Shown: positions 25,246 through 34,323 of the stretch, in pieces
How the letters are laid out: every line of letters begins with the position of its first letter
Numbering within the stretch: position 1 is the first letter of the stretch
Source: Flavobacteriales bacterium 34_180_T64
GTDB taxonomy: Bacteria; Bacteroidota; Bacteroidia; Flavobacteriales; Flavobacteriaceae
DNA: 42,299 bases
NCBI GenBank assembly: GCA_002162765.1
Contig: MAAR01000015.1
Coordinates: 1-42,299 of the forward strand
Direction of reading: 5' to 3'
Notes under the pieces: generated by a model
The model's input: only the letters and a program-made list of their open reading frames with translations
Database searches by the model: none
What the model was told of the DNA's origin: nothing
Made by a program: the position numbers and the translations under genes

Positions 25246-25885
25246 TAGAATTTTTTGTTTTAGGCTCGATTTCTACGGCATCATTGACTTTCATGTTTCG
25301 TACCTTATCTCGTAACATAGCTTTATAAAAAGCTGCACGGCTTAAGGGCTCATATTCATCAACTTCACCAAGTAATACAAGGTCATCACTTTTTGCTTTT
25401 CTATAACTGTACTGCGCCAAATTACCAGTTCGTGTGCAAATGGCATGTACTTTAGTTACGTATTCTGCGGTGGCCATTAATGAAGGCATTGGGCCAAAAG
25501 GATTTCCTTTAAAATCCATGTCGAGTCCTGCAACAATTACTCGAATTCCTTTATTCGCTAAATCGTTGCACACTCTAATTATTTCGTCATCAAAAAACTG
25601 GGCTTCATCTATTCCAACCACATCACATCCATCAGCCAAAATTGGAATATTAGCTGCAGCTGGAACTGGTGTAGAACGAATTTCATTTGAGTCGTGTGAG
25701 ATTACTTTTTCTTCATCATATCTCACATCAATTGCCGGCTTAAAGATTTCAACTTTTTGCCTAGCAAATTGTGCGCGTTTAAGTCTGCGAATCAATTCTT
25801 CCGTTTTACCAGAAAACATTGAGCCACAAATAACTTCAATCCACCCAAATTGTTCTTTATGATTTACTGTATTTTCGAGAAACAT
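25238..25885 (-). CDS. tdk: Thymidine kinase (type II)
   Basis: Tdk phosphorylates thymidine with ATP for nucleotide salvage. The protein has the P-loop [15 protein letters not shown] (Lys27), the Walker B/catalytic segment [10 protein letters not shown], and the lasso region near the C-terminus. The paired Cys-x-x-Cys zinc ligands of many type II enzymes are not present: the relevant stretch reads [14 protein letters not shown]. The C-terminus overlaps alr by 8 bases. A TAAATTTG box lies upstream. Confidence 0.94.
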   Translation of the reverse strand: MFLENTVNHKEQFGWIEVICGSMFSGKTEELIRRLKRAQFARQKVEIFKPAIDVRYDEEKVISHDSNEIRSTPVPAAANIPILADGCDVVGIDEAQFFDDEIIRVCNDLANKGIRVIVAGLDMDFKGNPFGPMPSLMATAEYVTKVHAICTRTGNLAQYSYRKAKSDDLVLLGEVDEYEPLSRAAFYKAMLRDKVRNMKVNDAVEIEPKTKNSNA

Positions 25886-25938
25886 TTTGTAATTTTAACA
25901 CTAAAACCTAGCAATTGTTCGTTTGTATAAAGGTGACG

Positions 25939-25946
25939 CAAATTTA
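25939..25946 (-). promoter_or_regulatory. Putative -7 box (TAAATTTG) for tdk-alr
   Basis: Minus-strand match to TAnnTTTG, 53 bases upstream of the tdk start, in the divergent gap shared with the gene at 25988. Confidence 0.4.
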
Positions 25947-25987
25947 TTAAAAAACAAAAATCTAAATTGCATTAAATTTTAAAAGTT

Positions 25988-26725
25988 ATGAAGAAGAAGT
26001 TGGAATCTGAATTAGTCAGTATAGCGCATAGAATTTTGAAATTAAAAGGGAAAGAAGACGCTATTAAAATGCACGCTGAGGTAGCTGCTTTATATGAAAA
26101 GCTAACTGTTTTAAAGTTTGCTCATAATAATTTTGAAGGTGATATGCCTACTATTGGTGGTGATTCTTCATTTTTTGAAATGCTTGACACGGCCTTTAAT
26201 AATAAAGTAAGTGACAACATAGAGGTAGAAGATAAAATCTATATAAATTTAGATGATATAGAAGAAGATGATATTATGGAACCAGTCATGGAGAAGATTA
26301 AGGACATGGTAGCCCAAATGCCGCAAGAAACACAAGCGGTAGATGCTATTTTTGAAGCTGCAACATCTCAAAAGGAACATAAAAATAGTTTGGAAGATAT
26401 TACAGCGGGCTTTGACGAGATTCCAGTTTTTGAACCTGTTACTGATATTTCACCAAAAGAAGACATAAAAAAATCTCTTAATGATAAACTGAAAAGAGGA
26501 GGTTTAACAATTGGTTTGAATGATAAACTCGCCTTTATTAAACATCTTTTCGATGGAAAAGCTGAAGATTATGATCGTGTATTATCGCAAATTAACACAG
26601 CAACATCTTTAGAAGATGCGACGCGTTTAATTCAGGATATTGTTAAGCCCGATTATAACCTTTGGGAAGGGAAAGATGAATTTGAGAATCGATTTATGGA
26701 ACTCATTGAAGGGCGGTTTAATTAA
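25988..26725 (+). CDS. Conserved hypothetical protein, 245 aa
   Basis: This soluble, acidic protein has no signal peptide. Residues 1-50 are helical and charged (MKKKLESELVSIAHRILKLK, then AEVAALYEKLTVLKFAHNNF). A low-complexity acidic middle follows (about 80-165, with NLDDIEEDDIMEPVMEKIKD). The C-terminal domain (about 170-245) contains SLNDKLKRGGLTIGLNDKLAFIKHLF and LIQDIVKPDYNLWEGKDEFENRFM. I recognise it only as a type of protein common in Flavobacteriaceae and propose no function. The gene is divergent from tdk and its stop overlaps the convergent T9SS type B gene by 4 bases. Confidence 0.75.
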   Translation: MKKKLESELVSIAHRILKLKGKEDAIKMHAEVAALYEKLTVLKFAHNNFEGDMPTIGGDSSFFEMLDTAFNNKVSDNIEVEDKIYINLDDIEEDDIMEPVMEKIKDMVAQMPQETQAVDAIFEAATSQKEHKNSLEDITAGFDEIPVFEPVTDISPKEDIKKSLNDKLKRGGLTIGLNDKLAFIKHLFDGKAEDYDRVLSQINTATSLEDATRLIQDIVKPDYNLWEGKDEFENRFMELIEGRFN

Positions 26726-29700
26726 TAATTTAAATAGACCCAACCAATAATAGGTTTAGGCTGATTTTTTATGCTTAAAATATAATAATACGTTCCTACA
26801 GGTAACAGTTTAGATGTTTCAGGGAAACCCATATTTGGTTTGCCATCCCAATTATTTTTGTAGTTATCACTTTGATAGATTTGAACGCCAAGCCTGTTAA
26901 AAATCTTAATCACATTTGTTGGATAGTTTTCTATACAAGGAATCACCAGATAGTCATTAAAATTATCACCATTCGGTGAAATACCATTTGGAATTTCTAA
27001 ACAGTTATTAATCATCACTTCAGCACTATCTTCATTATTGGTCTCGTCTCTGTCAATTTCGTTTACTGTGTTTAAAAGAGCAACATTTAACAAGTCATGG
27101 GTTGAAATAATTTGAGCTGTAATTGTAAGTGTTGCAGACTGATTCGGAGCTAGACTCGTTAAATTCCAGAGGAAACTTATTTCATCGTAGCTACCCAAGG
27201 TTGTTGAATATGAAGAAAACACATAGCCTATAGGAAGGTTTTCATAAATTTCTATTTGTGTGGCAGTGGTTGTTCCTAAATTTGTAACGGTGATTGTAAA
27301 CATTACCGTGGCACCAAGTGAAGTCTCTTCTGGGTAAACAGTTTTTAAAACTTCAATATCGACATTTGATGGGTCTTCAATAACCGTTAGAGTAGATTCT
27401 GTTTGAGACGTGTCAATATTATTTTGGGATGCAAAATTCGAATTTGTATTTGGATAGACTCCAATAGTATTTGAAGTTACATCTACTGAAAAACTACAAC
27501 TTTCAATACCTTCAGGGATGGTTAAATCTGATATCCCAACAAAATCATCACCAATAGTACCACTAAATGTTCCTGTGCATCCATTGGCATTTACCCAAGA
27601 AATATTACTTGTTAACGTAAGTTCGGGTTGTAAAATATCAATAAATGAAATGTCACTCTGTGCTGGATTTGAAGCAACATTATGAACGGTAAAAGTTAAG
27701 GTGCTTTCTTGTCCAGTAAAAATAATTTCAGGATCATAAGTTTTTGTTAGTATAGGTGATATCACTTGAACATTACTAATTGAAATATTTGTTTCGGGAG
27801 TTATCTCTTCATTATTAATTTCACTAGGGAAAACCTCTGCTCTATTATTAAAAACACCTCCAATACTAGGTGACATTACTGGAATTGTAATTCTCAAGGT
27901 TGAACCAGCATCCATGCTCGGAATTATGCCAGAGATATTGTTTCCGTTAATATTAAAACTTTGAATACAATTGGCAGTTCCATTCTCAATTTGACATGTT
28001 GGAGTTCCAACTATAGAGAAAACTGGATTTAAATCGTTTGAAAAATCAGCATCTAGAACAATAGAACTCGTGTTACTATTTGTAATATCAACAATCCAAT
28101 CGAATACGGTATTAATTGGTATAGTTGGAGAAGATGGTAAGGTTTGAATAATTAAATCAACACAAGGGGTGAAATATGTAGATACTGAAAAACCATTATT
28201 GGTTGGATTTCCATCAACACCGCCTCCATAGGCTTCTACATTAACATTATTTACAACTTCTATCGGCTCATTATCACAATCTGGAATCCAAGAATGTACA
28301 GTTCTAAAAGTAACTGAAGCTCCAGAAGGCATATACCAAGCATCCTCTTGGGTGATCTCCCAAAACACAAAATCACTAGAGCTTTCGTTAATTTCTAAAT
28401 CAATATTTTGAATGGCAATACTTCCACAACTAGCGCCTCCACTAGCCGAAATACACTCTACACTTCTTAAAACACCAATTGAACCTATACTTGCTGCTAA
28501 ATAGCGATCAGCCAAAGCCATAAAAGTATCTTCATCTCCAATATTTGTTGCAATAATTTCATAAGTCACGTCTTCCCATGGCATCGGATTTTGATCGGAT
28601 GATCCTAAAGGGATTTGTGGGTTGATTTGAGTTTTGATTACAGATAAATCAGAATAAGGACATTCATCTGCTGGTAATAGTGTAATATAATCATCATCAT
28701 AATTGTTACTATAATCAATATCGATGACTTCTAAGGGAATAATATTAATTGCGCTTCGTATTTGGGATGTGTAATTCTGAGGTGTTGGTGTACAAGTTGG
28801 CTCTAAATATTTTAGACGGGTTTGAACAGTAATTGTGCCACCAGCTGGAAAAGAAAAATCATTGGTATTCCAGGTCTGCCCGTTAAGACTAAAACTTACA
28901 TCGTTACATGTGAAACTTCCAGTCACACCTATGCAAGTCACATTAATAAGATCCCACGAGCCAGCATTCGAAGATAAGTTTTGTATAAAGAATCGAATGG
29001 GAACATCGAAACTCCCAAAATTACTAACTATTGTTTCTAGAAGTACTTCATCCTCCCATGTTGTAATTGCAGCATTTGTTGGTGTCAGAATACTGGTTTC
29101 AATAGCAATATCGGTAAACAAACAAATTTCCGGCGCGAGTAAAAGTGTGTCAACACTATTGGATTCATTTGATGAGATATTAACGTGATCAAGTTCTAAT
29201 TCAATATAGTTTTCAACATTAATGACGTCAGCTTCCTCAGCACAAATTCCTTCCAAGTATTTACAATTAATTTCAAATGTAATGCTCCCGTTTATAGGAA
29301 AAACAATTGGACTGTTCAGCCGATAAATTTCTACTCCCGAATTTACCAAAGAAGTGATATTAGGGACATCAATAGAATCTGGACACACAACACCATTTGT
29401 TGCAGAAATACATTCTACAGACTGAATTTGTGCAAGAGGTTCCCCATTTTGAATAGGGATGCTACTTGCTATTAAGGTAAAGTCATTTAGAGGAAAACCA
29501 ATAATACTATTGTTAGTAATTGTCGTTCTATAAGTTACAGTATCTCCCCATTCCGTGATTGGAACTCCAGGAGATGGTGTGATTTGATTGTGAACTACAG
29601 TAAAGTCTATATCTGCATCTACGACATCAATTGAAATGATAGATTGATTATTAGAAGGATCAATATCATTAATTGAATTAGGTGGAAAAATGGTAACGTC

Positions 29701-30096
29701 GGTTGCAATTCCCCCAACAACTGTCGGAGCAATTACAATAATTTTTACTTCAACGCTAGAATTTGTTGGAAGTGACGCAATGGTACCCGTTAGGATGTTT
29801 CCAGTTGTAAGGGCAAAATTCGCGACATCACTAGCACCTCCATTAGAAGTTTGAGACACATAAGACGCAACAGTCGAGCTAGGGTTTATTATTTGTGAGA
29901 AAGTGGCATTTTCGACCAGATTACCAGAATTAATTATAGTAACGATATACTGAAATTCTTGATAAATATGGACTTGAGAAACATCAGCATTGTTTGTATT
30001 CTGTGCTTCGACAATAACTGCTAAATCCGTCGTTTGTGAATATGATTGTATAACTAGACAACAACATAGCAAGTAAAATAATAAGTGTTTCAGCAT
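26722..30096 (-). CDS. DUF11-repeat surface protein with T9SS type B (gliding-motility) C-terminal domain
   Basis: The 1124-residue protein starts with a signal peptide (MLKHLLFYLLCCCLVIQSYS). Seven DUF11-like beta-sandwich repeats of about 120-160 residues follow, each opening with a line such as DLAVIVEAQ, DIDFTVVHNQITP, DLSVIKTQINP or DIEVLKTVYP and containing a V/I-x-N-x-G strand (TIINSGN, TVTNLGTTTA). The last 90 residues are the type B sorting domain: NGISPNGDNFNDYLVIPC, IKIFNRLGVQIYQSDNYKNNWDG, LPVGTYYYIL. It should be exported by the type IX system and used at the cell surface, perhaps as an adhesin. That role is inferred. Confidence 0.9.
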   Translation of the reverse strand: MLKHLLFYLLCCCLVIQSYSQTTDLAVIVEAQNTNNADVSQVHIYQEFQYIVTIINSGNLVENATFSQIINPSSTVASYVSQTSNGGASDVANFALTTGNILTGTIASLPTNSSVEVKIIVIAPTVVGGIATDVTIFPPNSINDIDPSNNQSIISIDVVDADIDFTVVHNQITPSPGVPITEWGDTVTYRTTITNNSIIGFPLNDFTLIASSIPIQNGEPLAQIQSVECISATNGVVCPDSIDVPNITSLVNSGVEIYRLNSPIVFPINGSITFEINCKYLEGICAEEADVINVENYIELELDHVNISSNESNSVDTLLLAPEICLFTDIAIETSILTPTNAAITTWEDEVLLETIVSNFGSFDVPIRFFIQNLSSNAGSWDLINVTCIGVTGSFTCNDVSFSLNGQTWNTNDFSFPAGGTITVQTRLKYLEPTCTPTPQNYTSQIRSAINIIPLEVIDIDYSNNYDDDYITLLPADECPYSDLSVIKTQINPQIPLGSSDQNPMPWEDVTYEIIATNIGDEDTFMALADRYLAASIGSIGVLRSVECISASGGASCGSIAIQNIDLEINESSSDFVFWEITQEDAWYMPSGASVTFRTVHSWIPDCDNEPIEVVNNVNVEAYGGGVDGNPTNNGFSVSTYFTPCVDLIIQTLPSSPTIPINTVFDWIVDITNSNTSSIVLDADFSNDLNPVFSIVGTPTCQIENGTANCIQSFNINGNNISGIIPSMDAGSTLRITIPVMSPSIGGVFNNRAEVFPSEINNEEITPETNISISNVQVISPILTKTYDPEIIFTGQESTLTFTVHNVASNPAQSDISFIDILQPELTLTSNISWVNANGCTGTFSGTIGDDFVGISDLTIPEGIESCSFSVDVTSNTIGVYPNTNSNFASQNNIDTSQTESTLTVIEDPSNVDIEVLKTVYPEETSLGATVMFTITVTNLGTTTATQIEIYENLPIGYVFSSYSTTLGSYDEISFLWNLTSLAPNQSATLTITAQIISTHDLLNVALLNTVNEIDRDETNNEDSAEVMINNCLEIPNGISPNGDNFNDYLVIPCIENYPTNVIKIFNRLGVQIYQSDNYKNNWDGKPNMGFPETSKLLPVGTYYYILSIKNQPKPIIGWVYLNY

Positions 30097-30160
30097 TAAT
30101 TGTTTAAATGGAAGATGTTAATTATCAAAAAAGGTTGCGTTAAGATAGTTTAAAAGATTG

Positions 30161-30168
30161 TAAATTTG
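30161..30168 (+). promoter_or_regulatory. Putative -7 box (TAAATTTG) for rsmI
   Basis: Match to TAnnTTTG, 25 bases upstream of the rsmI start. A TTG at 30135-30137 is a possible, slightly distant -33 element. Confidence 0.45.
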
Positions 30169-30193
30169 AAATTCAATCTTATCTTAATCATTT

Positions 30194-30865
30194 ATGAGCA
30201 AACTCTATATTGTTCCAACACCAATTGGTAATCTAAAAGACATCACTTTTAGAGCAATTGACGTTTTAAAAGAAGCGGATTTAATTTTGGCGGAAGACAC
30301 ACGAACTTCAGGCAAACTTCTTAAACATTTTGAGATTGGTACGCATATGCAATCGCATCATATGCATAATGAGCATAAAACGGTTGCTGGATTAATTCAG
30401 AAATTACAAGGAGGAATGACCATTGCTTTAATTAGTGATGCAGGAACTCCAGCCATATCAGACCCAGGGTTTTTACTTACACGTGCTTGTGTTGAAAATA
30501 ATATTGAAGTGGATTGCCTTCCAGGAGCAACTGCTTTTGTACCCGCTTTAGTGAATAGTGGATTACCAAATGATAAATTTGTATTTGAAGGCTTTCTTCC
30601 TGTTAAAAAAGGACGTCAAACGCGATTTATACTACTTGCTGAAGAAACTAGGACCATGATTTTTTATGAATCACCACATAAACTAATTAAAACACTCGCT
30701 AATATTTGTGAGTATTTTGGAGATGACAGACCCGTTTCAGTTTCACGTGAACTCACAAAATTGTATGAAGAAACTATTCGGGGAACTGCAAAGGAAGTTT
30801 TGGCGCATTATACCAATAAACCTCCAAAAGGAGAAATTGTTATTGTTGTAGGAGGGAAGCACTAA
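30194..30865 (+). CDS. rsmI: 16S rRNA (cytidine(1402)-2'-O)-methyltransferase
   Basis: RsmI methylates the ribose of C1402 in the decoding centre of 16S rRNA using SAM. It is a tetrapyrrole-methylase-fold enzyme with the opening LYIVPTPIGNLKDITFRAID, ILAEDTRTSGKLLKHF, the SAM-binding ISDAGTPAISDPG, and the late motifs FYESPHKLIKTL and SVSRELTKLYEE. At 223 residues it is the short form without the extra C-terminal domain. The stop codon overlaps the next gene's ATG by one base (TAATG), so the pair is coupled. Confidence 0.95.
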   Translation: MSKLYIVPTPIGNLKDITFRAIDVLKEADLILAEDTRTSGKLLKHFEIGTHMQSHHMHNEHKTVAGLIQKLQGGMTIALISDAGTPAISDPGFLLTRACVENNIEVDCLPGATAFVPALVNSGLPNDKFVFEGFLPVKKGRQTRFILLAEETRTMIFYESPHKLIKTLANICEYFGDDRPVSVSRELTKLYEETIRGTAKEVLAHYTNKPPKGEIVIVVGGKH

Positions 30866-31434
30866 TGGAAGACTTACTTCATGACATAAGACAATGTACC
30901 ATTTGTAAATCTCATTTACCATTGGGTCCTCGGCCAATTGCTACAGCACATCCTAAATCTAAAATTGTCATTATTGGGCAAGCGCCCGGAACTAAAGTGC
31001 ATGCATCAGGAATTCCTTGGGACGATGCTAGCGGCAAACAATTACGGAAATGGCTCAATGTGTCTGATAAGGACTTTTATGACACGAGAAAATTCGCAAT
31101 AATTCCTATGGGATTTTGTTATCCTGGGCGTGGAAAAACGGGTGATTTGCCACCAAGACCAGAATGTGCTCCACAATGGCATCAGCAATTATTTGATTTT
31201 ATGCCCAATGTTGAATTGGTAATTTTAATTGGGATGTATGCGCAAAGGTATTATTTGAAAAAAGAAGCTAAACGCACCTTAACAGAAACGGTTGCCAATT
31301 ATAAAGACTACTTACCACAATTTTTGCCAATACCACATCCATCTCCCCGCAATCGATTTTGGTTGACAAAGAATCCTTGGTTTGAAAAAGAGGTTGTACC
31401 ACAATTACAGCAACGTGTTAAGCAGCTGATATAG
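30865..31434 (+). CDS. Uracil-DNA glycosylase-family protein
   Basis: The protein has the UDG-superfamily motif A, IIGQAPGTKVHASGIPWDDASG, quoted here in two parts as GQAPGTK and GIPWDDASGKQLRKWL, and the motif B-like IPHPSPRN near residue 160. The N-terminus has CTICKSHLPLGPRP with two cysteines, fewer than the four that bind iron-sulfur in family 4/5 enzymes. It probably removes uracil or another damaged base from DNA, but some relatives are only UDG-fold proteins with unknown activity. It is translationally coupled to rsmI. Confidence 0.82.
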   Translation: MEDLLHDIRQCTICKSHLPLGPRPIATAHPKSKIVIIGQAPGTKVHASGIPWDDASGKQLRKWLNVSDKDFYDTRKFAIIPMGFCYPGRGKTGDLPPRPECAPQWHQQLFDFMPNVELVILIGMYAQRYYLKKEAKRTLTETVANYKDYLPQFLPIPHPSPRNRFWLTKNPWFEKEVVPQLQQRVKQLI

Positions 31435-31444
31435 TTATATTATC

Positions 31445-32035
31445 TTAAACGTGCTTTCCTTTTTCCCAACCATGCTTTCCAAGATACTGATCACCACTTT
31501 CAACAGCGCCATCTTCAATAGAGGTCCCCATAGAATCATTCCATCGGTTTAGGTATCCAAATAATGAAATTACACCGAGCATCTCAACAATTTCTCCCTC
31601 ATCCCAATGTTCATGTAAACGCTTTTGAATGGTTTCATCTACTGCATTAGGCACTAATGAAGCAGCTAAACTAAAATCCAAGGCTGCACGCTCTGCCTCA
31701 GAAAAAGAAGAATGTGTTCGGTAGTCCCAAATATTATCCAATTGTTCTTGTTCAGCACCATAGCGTTCAGCAGCTCGAATAGCATGCGCTTGACAATACC
31801 TACATCCAGTGGAGTTAGAACTGACCCAAGCAATCATTCTTTTTAATGCTGAAGTCACCCTACCTTCATTTGCCATTACAGCTTTATTTAAATTAATAAA
31901 AGCTTTGGAAATTGCTGGCCGACGTTGCATTGTTAATACAGAGTTTGGACAAAATCCAAGGGTCTCGTTAAAGAACTCTGCGAGGGCTTTTGTTTCTACA
32001 TCATGGTCTGCTGATAAAGGTGTAACTAATGGCAT
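31445..32035 (-). CDS. Carboxymuconolactone decarboxylase/AhpD-family peroxidase-related protein
   Basis: The all-helical protein carries the AhpD-type redox motif CRYCQAHAIRAAERYG (CxxC followed by His) near residue 77. The residues before it, ALKRMIAWVSSNSTG, and the downstream helix with FGYLNRWNDSMGT fit the peroxidase-related subgroup of the family. It likely reduces peroxides or acts as a thiol reductase in the cytoplasm. It stands alone, convergent with the UDG-like gene with a 10-base gap, and is divergent from the OsmC gene, another thiol peroxidase-type protein. Confidence 0.85.
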   Translation of the reverse strand: MPLVTPLSADHDVETKALAEFFNETLGFCPNSVLTMQRRPAISKAFINLNKAVMANEGRVTSALKRMIAWVSSNSTGCRYCQAHAIRAAERYGAEQEQLDNIWDYRTHSSFSEAERAALDFSLAASLVPNAVDETIQKRLHEHWDEGEIVEMLGVISLFGYLNRWNDSMGTSIEDGAVESGDQYLGKHGWEKGKHV

Positions 32036-32179
32036 AATTTTATTTTATTAGTGGTATTTTTGAAGGAACAAGAAACATCCACAATAAAAAGTATTATAAT
32101 ACAACTTCTGTTTTATGGATGTTCATTGTGTCAAAGTTATTAAAATATAATTACACAATAAACAAAAAAATCTTCACAT

Positions 32180-32602
32180 ATGGCAGATAAAGTCACGACT
32201 CAATGGAAAGGAAATATGGTGTTTGAATCTGATAATCCAAGATGGTCTTCTATTATGATGGATGCATCAAAAGATTTTGGAGGCACCGATTCTGGAATGG
32301 CACCTAAAGCAATGATGTTATCGTCTTTAGCTGGATGTTCTGGTCTAGATGTCGTATCCGTTTTAAATAAAATGAAAGTTACAATTGATGATTTCAAAAT
32401 GATTGTCGAAGGTGAATTGACAGATGAACACCCTAAGTACTACCATACCGTTTCTGTAGCGTATCATTTTTATGGTGAACATCTAAATGAAGGCAAAATA
32501 AAAAAGGCTGTAGATCTTTCAGTAGAAAAATATTGTGGCGTCATGGAAATGTTTCGTCAGTTTGCTACAGTAAAAATCGCAGTCCATTATCATAATAAAT
32601 AG
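32180..32602 (+). CDS. OsmC-family protein
   Basis: The 140-residue protein has the two conserved cysteines of the OsmC/Ohr fold, one in LAGCSGLDVVSVLNKM and one in VEKYCGVMEMFRQ, and the typical opening strand VTTQWKGNMVFE. It is related to YhfA-type proteins that reduce organic hydroperoxides. It is divergent from the AhpD-like gene, and the two may respond to the same stress, which is inference. The recJ gene starts 22 bases after its stop. Confidence 0.88.
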   Translation: MADKVTTQWKGNMVFESDNPRWSSIMMDASKDFGGTDSGMAPKAMMLSSLAGCSGLDVVSVLNKMKVTIDDFKMIVEGELTDEHPKYYHTVSVAYHFYGEHLNEGKIKKAVDLSVEKYCGVMEMFRQFATVKIAVHYHNK

Positions 32603-32624
32603 AGAATATTTTCTATATTCGCAT

Positions 32625-34319
32625 ATGCGTTGGACACTCAAACCAAAACCAGAGACTACTAAAACAGTTAAATTAGCCGAGGCGCTTCAAGTTGAGCCAT
32701 TAGTGGCAACCTTATTATTGCAACGAGGAATAGAAACTTATGAAGCGGCGAAATCATTTTTCAGACCAAGTATAAATGATTTACATGACCCATTCTTAAT
32801 GAAGGATATGGACAAAGCAGTTGCGCGTATTGAAACTGCATTTCTTCAGAATGAAAATATTTTAGTATATGGCGACTATGATGTTGATGGAACGTCATCA
32901 GTAGCCTTAATGTCTTCGTATTTAAAAACACGCTCAGAGACTATCGCTACCTATATTCCAGATCGCTATATGGAAGGCTACGGCATTTCATACAAAGGAA
33001 TTGATTTTGCAGAAGACAATGATTTTTCTCTCATAATAGCACTTGATTGTGGAGTTAAAGCAATTGAGAAAGTCGCTTATGCAAAAGAAAAGGGTATTGA
33101 TTTTATTATATGCGATCACCATAGACCGGGAAATGAACTTCCTGATGCTTCTGCCATCTTGGATCCAAAGAGAGACGATTGTAAATACCCTTTTAAAGAA
33201 TTATGTGGTTGTGGCGTAGGATTTAAATTAGTTCATGCATTGGCTCATAATCAGGGAGAATCAGTTGAAGATCTGGCCGAATATTTAGATTTAGTTGCAA
33301 CAGCAATTGGTGCGGATATTGTACCCATTACAGGAGAAAATCGTGCTTTGGCATACTTTGGTTTACAGGTAATCAATACAAATCCGAGACCCGGAATTAA
33401 AGCTATTATAAATCTGGTTGAAAAAGATGAGCTTACGATTACCGATGTTGTATTTATTGTGGCGCCAAGAATTAATGCTGCGGGTCGTATGAAACATGGA
33501 AATTATGCGGTCAATTTATTAACTGAAACAGACTATGATTTAGCTAAAAGTGGGGCAGCAGAAATAGAAATCTTTAATTCGGATCGTAAAGATGCGGATA
33601 AGCGAATTACAAAGGAAGCACTTGAACAAATTGAAATATTGAATGAACAAGAACGATTTACAACTGTAGTTTATGAGGAATCCTGGCATAAAGGGGTTAT
33701 TGGTATTGTAGCTTCAAGACTTATAGAAACCTACTATAGACCAACTTTAGTATTCACGAAAAGTGGAGACAAATTGGCGGCGTCAGCACGCTCGGTTAGT
33801 GGATTTGATGTCTACAACGCATTAGAAGCCTGTTCAGAACATATTGAGCAATTTGGCGGCCATAAATATGCAGCTGGATTAACTCTTAATGAGGAAAAAT
33901 ATGATGATTTTAAAAATGCTTTTGAACGTGTTGTTTCTCAAACCATAGACAAATCTTTATTGACTCCTGAAGTTAAAATTGACGCACAGATTGATTTAAA
34001 AGAAATCACGCCTAAATTTTATAGAATTCTGCGTCAATTCGCACCATTTGGACCAGGAAATATGACGCCAATTTTTATGACAGAATATCTAAAAGATACT
34101 GGTTATGGGAAATGTGTTGGTGAAGACGACACCCATTTACGAATGACTGTGACCCAATCGGGTGTTGAAAAGTATGTTTGTATTGGTTTTGGATTAGGAG
34201 ATAAACTGGAACTTGTTTCTAATAAGAAACTATTTAAATCCGTGTACGCTATTGACGAAAACCACTGGCAAGGTAATGTGTCGCTTCAACTGAAATTACG
34301 AGATCTAAAACAGCAATAA
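32625..34319 (+). CDS. recJ: Single-stranded-DNA-specific exonuclease
   Basis: RecJ is a 5'-3' ssDNA exonuclease used in RecF-pathway recombination, mismatch repair and base excision repair. The DHH phosphoesterase motifs are visible: YGDYDVDGTSSVALM (Asp84, Asp86, Asp88), ALDCGVKA (Asp141), DHH at 164-166 in IICDHHRPG, and the DHHA1 region with AASARSVSGFDVYNAL and FGGHKYAAGLTL. The OB-fold follows with FGPGNMTPIF. The length of 564 residues is normal. An MFS gene begins 4 bases after its stop. Confidence 0.96.
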   Translation: MRWTLKPKPETTKTVKLAEALQVEPLVATLLLQRGIETYEAAKSFFRPSINDLHDPFLMKDMDKAVARIETAFLQNENILVYGDYDVDGTSSVALMSSYLKTRSETIATYIPDRYMEGYGISYKGIDFAEDNDFSLIIALDCGVKAIEKVAYAKEKGIDFIICDHHRPGNELPDASAILDPKRDDCKYPFKELCGCGVGFKLVHALAHNQGESVEDLAEYLDLVATAIGADIVPITGENRALAYFGLQVINTNPRPGIKAIINLVEKDELTITDVVFIVAPRINAAGRMKHGNYAVNLLTETDYDLAKSGAAEIEIFNSDRKDADKRITKEALEQIEILNEQERFTTVVYEESWHKGVIGIVASRLIETYYRPTLVFTKSGDKLAASARSVSGFDVYNALEACSEHIEQFGGHKYAAGLTLNEEKYDDFKNAFERVVSQTIDKSLLTPEVKIDAQIDLKEITPKFYRILRQFAPFGPGNMTPIFMTEYLKDTGYGKCVGEDDTHLRMTVTQSGVEKYVCIGFGLGDKLELVSNKKLFKSVYAIDENHWQGNVSLQLKLRDLKQQ

Positions 34320-34323
34320 TCTA

